From contig JAQSXQ010000013.1 of the NCBI GenBank assembly GCA_029256565.1, forward strand, positions 1 through 13,867: 13,867 nt of DNA. The letters are read 5' to 3'. The notes beneath the pieces were generated by a model. That model saw nothing but the letters and a program-made list of their open reading frames with translations. It had not been told where the DNA came from and did no database searches. Below are positions 1 through 5,419 of the stretch, piece by piece. How positions within the stretch are numbered: the first letter of the stretch is position 1; every line of letters starts with the position of its first letter. The position numbers and the translations under genes are program-made. Origin of the DNA: Mycobacterium sp. GTDB taxonomy: Bacteria > Actinomycetota > Actinomycetes > Mycobacteriales > Mycobacteriaceae.

Positions 1-399
1 GTCGCCGCCGACGAGAAGGAATCGGCGCTGCGCGAGATCCTCAATTACGGGCACACGCTCGCCCACGCCATCGAGCGCCGCGAGCGGTACCGCTGGCGTC
101 ACGGCGCGGCGGTCTCGGTGGGCCTGGTGTTCGCCGCCGAACTGGGCCGCCTGGCCGGGCGGCTCGACGACGCGACCGCCGACCGGCACCGCACGATCCT
201 GACCTCACTGGGACTGCCGGTGGACTACGACGCCGACGCCCTGCCGCAGCTGCTGGAGTACATGGCGGGGGACAAGAAGTCCCGGGCGGGCGTGTTGCGG
301 TTCGTCGTGCTCGACGGGCTTGCGAAGCCGGGCCGGCTGGAGGGGCCTGATCCGGCCCTGGTGGCAGGCGCGTACTCGGAGATCGGGACCCGTCGATGA
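1..399 (+). CDS. aroB: 3-dehydroquinate synthase, C-terminal part (5' truncated by window edge)
   Basis: This is the last 132 residues of AroB, which converts DAHP to 3-dehydroquinate (second step of the shikimate pathway, cytosolic, NAD+ and divalent-metal dependent). The frame is open from base 1. The fragment contains the family motif NYGHTLAHAIE (fragment residues 15-25) and a following RHGAAV. The His residues at fragment positions 18 and 34 match the two metal-ligand histidines known in this family. The C-terminal stretch with GDKKSRAGVLRFVVLDGL closely resembles mycobacterial AroB as I remember it. The TGA stop (397-399) overlaps the aroQ ATG as ATGA, so the two consecutive pathway enzymes are probably translationally coupled. 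The upstream part, including the NAD-binding domain, lies outside the window. Identification is secure; the true start is not visible. Confidence 0.96.
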   Translation, partial: VAADEKESALREILNYGHTLAHAIERRERYRWRHGAAVSVGLVFAAELGRLAGRLDDATADRHRTILTSLGLPVDYDADALPQLLEYMAGDKKSRAGVLRFVVLDGLAKPGRLEGPDPALVAGAYSEIGTRR

Positions 400-839
400 G
401 CGCCACCGCCGCCACGGTCAACGTCATCAACGGACCCAACCTCGGCAGGCTCGGCAAGCGCGAGCCCGCGGTCTACGGCAGCACCACCCACGACGACCTC
501 GTGGCGCTGATCGAACGCGAGGCCGCCGAACTCGGGCTCACGGTCCGGGTGCGCCAGTCCAACAGCGAGGCCGACCTGCTCGGCTGGGTGCACGACGCCG
601 CGGACGCCGGAGAGGCGGTCATCCTCAACGCCGGCGCGCTCACGCACACCTCGATCGCGCTGCGGGACGCCTGCTCGGAGTTGACGGCACCGCTGATCGA
701 GGTGCACATCTCGAACGTGCACGCCCGCGAGGAGTTCCGGCACCACTCGTACCTGAGCGCCGTCGCCACCGGAGTGATCGTCGGGCTGGGCGTGCAGGGA
801 TACCTGCTCGCGCTGCGCTACCTCGCGGCCGCGTCCTAG
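396..839 (+). CDS. aroQ: Type II 3-dehydroquinate dehydratase
   Basis: A 147-residue cytosolic enzyme that dehydrates 3-dehydroquinate to 3-dehydroshikimate, the step after AroB. Length and motifs are those of the dodecameric type II family, not the type I AroD Schiff-base family. The N-terminal NGPNLGRLG motif (12-20) is followed by the flexible active-site loop with R22 and Y27. NAGALTHTS (78-86) supplies substrate contacts, and EVHISNVHAREEFRHHSY (102-119) contains the general-acid His at 104. These positions are each three higher than the R19/Y24/H101 numbering I recall for M. tuberculosis. The ATG overlaps the aroB stop (ATGA), indicating coupling. The gene is often labelled aroD in mycobacterial genomes for historical reasons. 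Its stop codon forms the left arm of a hairpin shared with the convergent gene. Confidence 0.97.
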   Translation: MSATAATVNVINGPNLGRLGKREPAVYGSTTHDDLVALIEREAAELGLTVRVRQSNSEADLLGWVHDAADAGEAVILNAGALTHTSIALRDACSELTAPLIEVHISNVHAREEFRHHSYLSAVATGVIVGLGVQGYLLALRYLAAAS

Positions 840-864
840 CCCTGCACCGCCCGCGTCAGGGCTG
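837..864. terminator. Bidirectional hairpin between convergent aroQ and membrane-protein gene
   Basis: AGCCCTG (838-844) and CAGGGCT (857-863) form a perfect 7-bp inverted repeat with a 12-nt loop, extendable by a T-G pair (837/864). It spans the 16-bp gap between the aroQ stop (837-839) and the opposite-strand stop (856-858), so each gene's stop codon lies in a stem arm. There is no T-tract, which is common for proposed mycobacterial terminators. The position between convergent genes supports a two-way transcription stop. The function is inferred. Confidence 0.5.
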
Positions 865-1488
865 CTGGCGGCCTTCGGTGGTCGTGGGCGCAGTGCCCGC
901 TTCCTCGGACTCGCGCGGGCTGGTCACAGTGCTACCGATCTGGTCGGTCCTGGCCGCCTGCGCGCCCTCGGCCTCACGATCGTCCTCGGGGTAGTCGCGT
1001 GCGCCGACCGCTGCGAACACGTCGGTGTCGGCACGGTCGTCCTCTGCGGAGCGGCGCTGCACCGGCGGCGCCTTGCGGTCGACCAGCACGCGGCCGAGCG
1101 TGACGCCCGCGATGGCGGCGACGAACGTCAGCAGGGCGGTGAACGCGGCGAACGTCGTCAGTTCGTTCAGCAGTCCCTCGGCGTAGAGGTTGTCGTAGAA
1201 CAGCGAGATGAGCCACGCGACGAAGCCGCTGACGATGCCCGCGAACAGCCCGGCGAGCAGCCAGGTCATCGCGAGATCGCCGCGCCGATCGGGGTCGGGG
1301 TTGGCGCGGGCGTCGGCGCGACCGTCGATGTTGCCCCAGATGAACGCGGCCACCGCGTACAAGACGACCAGCGCGATGCTGATGATCAGAGCACTTGATT
1401 CGAACGCGTTGATCAGTGCGCCCTGAAGGAGCCGGACGACGACCATTAGGGCGGCGAAAACCAATCCGCGCAGCAACCACTTACTCAT
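856..1488 (-). CDS. B-4DMT-like four-helix membrane protein (Rv2536-type)
   Basis: A 210-residue integral membrane protein with four predicted transmembrane segments at about residues 4-23, 32-51, 72-98 and 111-136. A hydrophilic, charge-rich and probably cytoplasmic tail follows (about 138-210) with many Asp, Glu, Arg and Thr residues. Its size, topology and position between aroQ and pepQ on the opposite strand match M. tuberculosis Rv2536, whose mycobacterial family is labelled B-4DMT transporter. No substrate is known to me. The helix pairs separated by a short charged loop fit a half-size drug/metabolite-transporter-like unit. The ATG at 1488 has no Shine-Dalgarno but has TACGCT ending 8 nt upstream, suggesting a leaderless transcript. 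The gene converges on aroQ and diverges from pepQ. The transport role is inference only. Confidence 0.7.
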   Translation of the reverse strand: MSKWLLRGLVFAALMVVVRLLQGALINAFESSALIISIALVVLYAVAAFIWGNIDGRADARANPDPDRRGDLAMTWLLAGLFAGIVSGFVAWLISLFYDNLYAEGLLNELTTFAAFTALLTFVAAIAGVTLGRVLVDRKAPPVQRRSAEDDRADTDVFAAVGARDYPEDDREAEGAQAARTDQIGSTVTSPRESEEAGTAPTTTEGRQQP

Positions 1489-1496
1489 GAGGGCAC

Positions 1497-1502
1497 AGCG
1501 TA
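1497..1502 (-). promoter_or_regulatory. Candidate -10 box of the four-helix membrane protein gene
   Basis: On the minus strand the sequence TACGCT fits the mycobacterial -10 pattern TANNNT. Exactly 8 nt separate it from the ATG at 1488, and no Shine-Dalgarno lies between them. Transcription would start at or next to the start codon (leaderless). No clear -35 box is seen. It lies 5 bp from the pepQ -10 candidate on the other strand. Confidence 0.4.
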
Positions 1503-1507
1503 GCGAG

Positions 1508-1513
1508 TAGCGT
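1508..1513 (+). promoter_or_regulatory. Candidate -10 box of pepQ
   Basis: TAGCGT fits TANNNT and ends 8 nt before the GTG start at 1522, with no Shine-Dalgarno between. This geometry predicts a leaderless transcript beginning at the GTG. The whole divergent control region is only 33 bp. The two opposing -10 boxes nearly touch, so the two polymerases should compete for the site. Confidence 0.4.
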
Positions 1514-1521
1514 CATGCGCC

Positions 1522-2616
1522 GTGACGATTTCCCACCGCAGGGACCGGTTGCGTCGCCGTCTGCACGCGGCGAATCTCGACGCGATGTTGGTGACGGACC
1601 TGGTCAACGTGCGTTATCTGTCCGGATTCACCGGATCGAACGCCGCACTACTCGTGCTTGCCGATCACGACGTGCCGGTGCTGGCGACCGATGGGCGGTA
1701 CGTCACGCAGGCCGCCGCCCAGTCGCCCGACGCCGAACTGGTCATCGAGCGGGCCTGCGGGCCCCACCTCGCGGCCCGCGCGGCGGCAGGCGGGGTCGGG
1801 CGGCTGGGATACGAGAGCCACGTCGTGACCGTCGACGGGTTTACGCAGCTGCAGAAGGCGGCCGACGGGATCGAGTTCGTCCGTGCGGCGGGAACCGTCG
1901 AGGCGCTGCGCGAGGTCAAGGACGCCGGCGAGGTCGCGCTGCTCCGGTTGGCCTGCGAGGCCGCCGACGCGGCGCTGGCCGATCTGGTGGCCGCGGGCGG
2001 GTTGCGAGCCGGCCGCACGGAGAAGGAGGTCGCCCGCGACCTCGAGTCGCGGATGCTCGACCACGGCGCCGACGGCGTCTCCTTCGAGACCATCGTGGCG
2101 GCGGGCACCAACTCGGCGATCCCGCACCACCGTCCGACCGACGCCGTGCTGGCGGCGGGCGACTTCGTGAAGATCGACTTCGGCGCGCTGGTCGCCGGGT
2201 ATCACTCGGACATGACCCGCACGTTCGCATTGGCGCCGCTGGCGCAGTGGCAGCGCGACGTCTACGACCTGGTGGCCACCGCGCAGCGCGCCGGCCGCGA
2301 GGCGCTGGCGCCGGGAGTAGCGCTCAGCGCGGTCGACGGTGCATCGCGCCAGGTCATCGCCGATGCCGGCTACGCGGAGAACTTCGGCCACGGGCTCGGG
2401 CATGGCGTCGGACTGCAGATCCACGAAGCGCCGGGAATCAGCGCGTCATCCGCCGGTACACTGCTTGCTGGCGCTGCGGTCACCGTGGAGCCCGGTGTCT
2501 ACCTGCCCGGCTACGGCGGCGTCCGCATTGAGGACACGTTGGTCGTGGGCGGGGATCACACACCCGAACCCGAGTTGCTTACCCGGTTCCCCAAGGAACT
2601 TGCAGTTCTCTCGTGA
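1522..2616 (+). CDS. pepQ: M24B metallopeptidase, Xaa-Pro dipeptidase/aminopeptidase P type
   Basis: A 364-residue cytosolic peptidase predicted to remove N-terminal residues before proline or split Xaa-Pro dipeptides. Residues 1-130 form the creatinase-like N-domain. Residues from about 135 form the pita-bread catalytic domain. All five expected dinuclear-metal ligands are present: D219 in KIDFG, D230 in HSDMTRTF, H290 in FGHGLGHGVG, E323 in VEPGVYL and E337 in GVRIED. The supporting H301 is in IHE. The GTG at 1522 is chosen because it begins the conserved N-terminus and no in-frame start precedes it usefully; an apparent leaderless promoter lies just upstream. The pepQ-efp-nusB order is conserved in actinobacteria and many other bacteria. 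Pairing a proline peptidase with EF-P, which relieves stalling at proline runs, is a recurrent genomic association. The exact peptide preference cannot be read from sequence. Confidence 0.93.
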   Translation: MTISHRRDRLRRRLHAANLDAMLVTDLVNVRYLSGFTGSNAALLVLADHDVPVLATDGRYVTQAAAQSPDAELVIERACGPHLAARAAAGGVGRLGYESHVVTVDGFTQLQKAADGIEFVRAAGTVEALREVKDAGEVALLRLACEAADAALADLVAAGGLRAGRTEKEVARDLESRMLDHGADGVSFETIVAAGTNSAIPHHRPTDAVLAAGDFVKIDFGALVAGYHSDMTRTFALAPLAQWQRDVYDLVATAQRAGREALAPGVALSAVDGASRQVIADAGYAENFGHGLGHGVGLQIHEAPGISASSAGTLLAGAAVTVEPGVYLPGYGGVRIEDTLVVGGDHTPEPELLTRFPKELAVLS

Positions 2617-2645
2617 CAACGAGGTAGGCCGCTCACGGACATGCT

Positions 2646-2651
2646 GAGGAG
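2646..2651 (+). promoter_or_regulatory. Ribosome binding site of efp
   Basis: GAGGAG lies 11 nt before the GTG at 2663. It is a little distant, but it is the only purine-rich tract in the 46-bp pepQ-efp gap and supports the GTG start. Confidence 0.5.
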
Positions 2652-2662
2652 TAGTACCCAAC

Positions 2663-3226
2663 GTGGCATCGACCGCCGACTTCAAGAATGGCCTCGTCCT
2701 GAACATCGACGGCCAGCTCTGGCAGATCACCGAGTTCCAGCACGTCAAGCCAGGCAAGGGACCGGCCTTCGTGCGGACCAAGCTCAAGAACGTGCTGTCG
2801 GGCAAGGTCGTGGACAAGACCTACAACGCCGGGGTGAAGGTGGAGACGGCCACGGTGGACCGCCGCGACGCCACCTACCTGTACCGCGACGGCGCCGACT
2901 TCGTGTTCATGGACTCCGAGGACTACGAGCAGCACTCGCTGCCCGAGGCGCTGGTCGGCCGCAACGCCGGCTTCCTGCTCGAGAGCATGCCGGTGCAGAT
3001 CGCGTTCCACGACGGCGTGCCGCTGTACCTGGAACTGCCGGTGACCGTCGAGCTGCTGGTCGCGAGCACCGAGCCCGGCCTGCAGGGTGATCGGTCGAGC
3101 GCGGGCACCAAGCCCGCCACCCTCGAGACCGGCGCGGAGATCCAGGTGCCGCTGTTCATCAACACCGGCGACAAGCTGAAGGTCGACTCGCGGGACGGCA
3201 ACTACCTGGGAAGGGTCAATGCCTGA
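2663..3226 (+). CDS. efp: Translation elongation factor P
   Basis: A 187-residue ribosome-binding factor, full length for the family, that enters the E site and promotes peptide bond formation at polyproline stretches. The KOW-like N-domain covers about residues 1-64, followed by two OB domains (about 68-125 and 130-187). The loop reaching the peptidyl-transferase centre reads KPGKGPAF, with K32 at its tip. This palindromic PGKGP loop is the actinobacterial type thought to work with an unmodified lysine. No EpmA/EpmB/EpmC or EarP modification gene is seen nearby. The GTG at 2663 gives the usual MASTADFKNG start. The stop overlaps the nusB ATG by 8 bp. It is probably cotranscribed with pepQ after a 46-bp gap. 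Confidence 0.97.
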   Translation: MASTADFKNGLVLNIDGQLWQITEFQHVKPGKGPAFVRTKLKNVLSGKVVDKTYNAGVKVETATVDRRDATYLYRDGADFVFMDSEDYEQHSLPEALVGRNAGFLLESMPVQIAFHDGVPLYLELPVTVELLVASTEPGLQGDRSSAGTKPATLETGAEIQVPLFINTGDKLKVDSRDGNYLGRVNA

Positions 3227-3803
3227 CTCGACCCGGAGCGACGGGGGATTCGCCCGGGGCGAGCGGAGCGACGGGATATCGAGCAAGGGCGAGTGGAGTT
3301 ACTCGGGCGACGAAGGCAGTCGCAAGGGTCCGGACAAGGGTAGGCATCAGGCGCGCAAGCGCGCGGTGGACCTGTTGTTCGAGGCCGAGGCCCGCGGCAT
3401 GACGCCCGCCGAGATCGCATCGTCGCGAAACGCCCTGGCGCACACCGACATGGACGTGTCGACGCTGAACCCCTACACGGTCACCGTCGCCAAGGGCGTC
3501 ACCGAGCACGCCGCTCACGTCGACGACCTGATCTCGGCTCACCTGCAGGGCTGGACGCTGGAACGGCTGCCCGCGGTCGACAGGGCGATCCTGCGCGTCG
3601 CGGTGTGGGAACTACTGCACGCCGAGGACGTGCCGGAACCCGTCGCCGTCGACGAGGCGGTCGAGCTGGCCAAGAAGCTGTCGACCGACGATTCGCCGGG
3701 CTTCGTCAACGGGGTCCTCGGCCAGGTCATGCTCGTGACGCCGCAGATCCGTGCGGCTGCGGCGGCCGTCCGAGGCACTGCCGGGCCTGCAGAGGACGCC
3801 TGA
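3219..3803 (+). CDS. nusB: Transcription antitermination factor NusB with repetitive N-terminal extension
   Basis: A 194-residue protein whose core (about 40-185) is the all-helical NusB fold. NusB with S10/NusE binds boxA RNA in rRNA leaders and prevents premature termination. The core begins at KGRHQARKRAVDLLFEAEARG, containing the arginine-rich RNA-binding segment (R42-R48), and continues through DRAILRVAVWELL and ELAKKLS to FVNGVLGQV. The first 40 residues are unusual: low complexity and rich in Gly, Ser, Asp and Arg, built from an in-frame 10-residue repeat. As I recall, M. tuberculosis NusB is about 156 residues, so this copy is about 38 longer. No in-frame ATG or GTG occurs between 3219 and the core (next GTG 3366, inside helix 1), so the long start appears forced. 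GGAAGGG sits 3 nt before the ATG, which overlaps the efp stop. Core function should be intact. Confidence 0.95.
   Translation: MPDSTRSDGGFARGERSDGISSKGEWSYSGDEGSRKGPDKGRHQARKRAVDLLFEAEARGMTPAEIASSRNALAHTDMDVSTLNPYTVTVAKGVTEHAAHVDDLISAHLQGWTLERLPAVDRAILRVAVWELLHAEDVPEPVAVDEAVELAKKLSTDDSPGFVNGVLGQVMLVTPQIRAAAAAVRGTAGPAEDA
3234..3323 (+). repeat. In-frame 30-bp tandem repeat in the nusB N-terminus
   Basis: Units at 3234-3263 and 3264-3293 share their first 12 bases (CGGAGCGACGGG) and last 7 (GGGCGAG), about 22 of 30 identical. A third, degenerate unit starts with TGGAGTTAC at 3294. The encoded units are RSDGGFARGE, RSDGISSKGE and WSYSGDEGSR (residues 6-35). The third unit's start also forms a hairpin, CGAGT (3290-3294) with ACTCG (3301-3305). 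The period is a multiple of three, so the frame is kept. It may be a short repeat domesticated at an operon junction. Confidence 0.7.
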
Positions 3804-3805
3804 GC

Positions 3806-4348
3806 GTGGGCGTCCCGCAGGACTGGGCGCCCTACACCTCGGTGGACGAGGCAGCCCGGGTCTACCTGCGGGATCCCGACCTGGCGCTCGAGCAGCTCCG
3901 CTCCGTCGTCGACTTCTCGTCGATCACGTCGTTCATCATGTCCCGCGGTGAGAGCGACGAGCCGTGGGGCGAAGCGGTGTGGCAGGAGGTCGTCGCCACC
4001 GACGGCAGGCGTCTGATCCTGTGGCGGGCCGACGACGACGCGTCGGTGACCACGGGATCGGAACCGCGCCGGATCCTCGATGCGTCGGTGCGCACCATCC
4101 TGCTGTCGACGATCACCGACCACATCCTCACCACGGAGTTCGAGATCCTTCCCGACGGCACCCGCAGGCTCGCCGAGGTGCGGCTGCGGATGTACACCCA
4201 GCTCCTCACGCGCGCCCGTCAGAAGTCGGTCGTCGACACCGATCTGTATTGCGAGTCGTTCCGGTACACCAAGACCGTCGACGACGGCGGTCTCGCACAG
4301 ATGCAGCGGCTGATGCAGTTCGGCCGCGTGCTGTCCCGCTCGGCCTAG
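3806..4348 (+). CDS. Conserved mycobacterial protein of unknown function downstream of nusB
   Basis: A soluble-looking 180-residue protein that I do not recognise as a member of a named family. It has no signal peptide, membrane helix or Cys-metal motif. It is mixed alpha/beta in appearance, with acidic and basic residues interleaved. An N-terminal helical part (about 10-45) is followed by alternating strands around VWQEVVATDGRRLILWRA and TEFEILPDGTRRLAEVRLRMY, and a C-terminal helical end with SFRYTKTVDDGG. The GTG at 3806 is chosen because AGAGGA lies 9 nt upstream at 3791-3796 and the gene then starts 2 bp after the nusB stop; an upstream in-frame extension would overlap nusB heavily. By position it corresponds to M. 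tuberculosis Rv2532c, but I could not verify sequence similarity. It is the last gene of the efp-nusB run and converges on a dehalogenase gene. Confidence 0.75.
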   Translation: MGVPQDWAPYTSVDEAARVYLRDPDLALEQLRSVVDFSSITSFIMSRGESDEPWGEAVWQEVVATDGRRLILWRADDDASVTTGSEPRRILDASVRTILLSTITDHILTTEFEILPDGTRRLAEVRLRMYTQLLTRARQKSVVDTDLYCESFRYTKTVDDGGLAQMQRLMQFGRVLSRSA

Positions 4349-4354
4349 GAGCCG

Positions 4355-5314
4355 TCAGCTCGTCGTACGGACGAACTCGGCGACGATCTCGCCGAGTTCC
4401 TCGCCGCGCTGCTCCTGCACGAAGTGGCCTGCCCCGCTGATCACCCGGTGCGGCATGCCCGCGGCGCCGGGGATGCGGCTGCGGAAGACGTGATCCCAGC
4501 CTGCGGTGGCGGGGTCGCCGTCGGAGTACGCGGTCAGGAACGGCCGGTGCCACTGCTCGAGGGCGGTCATCGTGGCCCTGCCGATCGCGGCACCGGGGTC
4601 GTTGCGCGTCAGCGGGACGAGCGCGATCATCTGGCGCAGCCCCGCCTTGTAGGTCCGGTCGGGAAACGGTGCGTCGTAGGCGGCGAGAACGTCGGCGGGC
4701 AGCGGCCCCGCGACCGCGTCGAGGAAGAAGCTCGGCGTGATGTCGGGGGCGCGCTGGTAGAAGCTGACGTAGTCGAGCAGTGTCTCGGCGTGCAGCACCC
4801 GGTCGTCGCCGACACCGTGGTGCGGCCAGGTCAGCAGTCCGGCCAGCGCCGGGTCGCAGGTGTGCAGGATGGTGTTCGTGGCGACGACCCTGGCGAAGCG
4901 CTGCGGGTGCCGGGCCAGCACGCTCAGCCCCAGCGGGCCGCCCCAGTCCTGCACCACGAGGGTGACGTCGGTCAGGTCGAGCCGGGTGACCAGGCTCGTC
5001 AGCCACTGCACGTGCCTGACGAACGTGTAATCCGTTGCCTCGGTGAGCTTGTCGGAGCGGCCGTAGCCGATGTCGTCGGGTGCGATGACGCGCATGCCCG
5101 CGGCGGTCAGCACGTCGATGACCGACCGGTACGCGTACGACCACGTGGGCTGCCCGTGCAGGAGCAGTGCGACGGGGCCGTCCTGGGGACCGGCATCCAC
5201 GTAGTGCATGCGCAGCGGCGGGATGCCGCGGGCTTCGACGTCGACGTAGCTCGGCGCGTGGTCGAAGCCAGGCAGTCCGGCGAAACGATCGTCGGGCGTC
5301 CTCAACACGGTCAT
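4355..5314 (-). CDS. dhmA: Haloalkane dehalogenase-like alpha/beta hydrolase (DhmA/HLD-I type)
   Basis: A 319-residue alpha/beta hydrolase expected to replace halogen with hydroxyl on haloalkanes. The N-terminus MTVLRTPDDRF and the block LRMHYVDAG closely resemble mycobacterial DhmA (Rv2296) as I recall it. Visible motifs are HGQP (H53-P56, oxyanion region) and nucleophile D123 in VVQDWGG, with W124 as the expected first halide-stabilising Trp. The proposed catalytic acid is D267 in SDGDP, and the base is H297 in GAGHFVQE. W163 in the cap is a candidate second halide-binding Trp. Q55 sits where I remember Glu in DhlA and Rv2296 (HGEP). The D-W nucleophile elbow argues against ordinary Ser esterases. 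Epoxide hydrolase is less likely, because the cap tyrosine pair is not evident. The ATG at 5314 is chosen to match the family N-terminus; upstream in-frame codons run across the promoter and start of the divergent permease. True substrates are unknown. Confidence 0.83.
   Translation of the reverse strand: MTVLRTPDDRFAGLPGFDHAPSYVDVEARGIPPLRMHYVDAGPQDGPVALLLHGQPTWSYAYRSVIDVLTAAGMRVIAPDDIGYGRSDKLTEATDYTFVRHVQWLTSLVTRLDLTDVTLVVQDWGGPLGLSVLARHPQRFARVVATNTILHTCDPALAGLLTWPHHGVGDDRVLHAETLLDYVSFYQRAPDITPSFFLDAVAGPLPADVLAAYDAPFPDRTYKAGLRQMIALVPLTRNDPGAAIGRATMTALEQWHRPFLTAYSDGDPATAGWDHVFRSRIPGAAGMPHRVISGAGHFVQEQRGEELGEIVAEFVRTTS
4373..4399. terminator. Perfect 11-bp hairpin, candidate terminator of the nusB operon
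   Basis: GAACTCGGCGA (4373-4383), loop CGATC, TCGCCGAGTTC (4389-4399): eleven perfect base pairs with a 5-nt loop. It begins 25 bp after the stop of the converging + strand gene (4348) and lies wholly inside the last codons of the minus-strand hydrolase (GEELGEIVAEF). No T-run follows, as in many suggested mycobacterial hairpin terminators. The arrangement suggests the operon borrows coding DNA of its neighbour as terminator, but the hairpin could also arise from coding constraint. Confidence 0.5.
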
Positions 5315-5365
5315 GTCTGGGCTCGATCCATAGTGGGGTTTCGCCGATTCGATCGCTGGGCAGTC

Positions 5366-5371
5366 TAGGCT
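5366..5371 (+). promoter_or_regulatory. Weak candidate -10 box of the permease gene
   Basis: TAGGCT fits TANNNT within the 105-bp divergent gap between the hydrolase (start 5314) and the permease (start 5420). It would give a leader of about 40 nt containing the G-rich ribosome-binding tract (5407-5416). No convincing -35 box or operator palindrome is seen in this gap. Confidence 0.25.
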
Positions 5372-5419
5372 CCTGCGCGTCGCACTGACACACAGCTCGC
5401 TGGAACGGGGGGCAGGTTG

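Noticed and set aside
1515..2531. Plus-strand open frame overlapping pepQ in another frame
   Set aside because: It is an Arg-rich alternative frame, while the pepQ frame carries all five metal ligands.
2612..2637. Hairpin CGTGA (2612-2616) / TCACG (2633-2637) between pepQ and efp
   Set aside because: It has only 5 bp with a 16-nt loop inside an apparent operon, too weak to call a terminator or riboswitch.
2633..3286. Minus-strand open frame opposite efp
   Set aside because: It is a mirror frame of efp without domain similarity; the efp reading is unambiguous.
5315..5419. Operator or riboswitch in the hydrolase/permease divergent gap
   Set aside because: I looked for palindromes and conserved leader structure and found only short imperfect matches such as GATTCGATC; nothing supportable beyond a weak -10 box.
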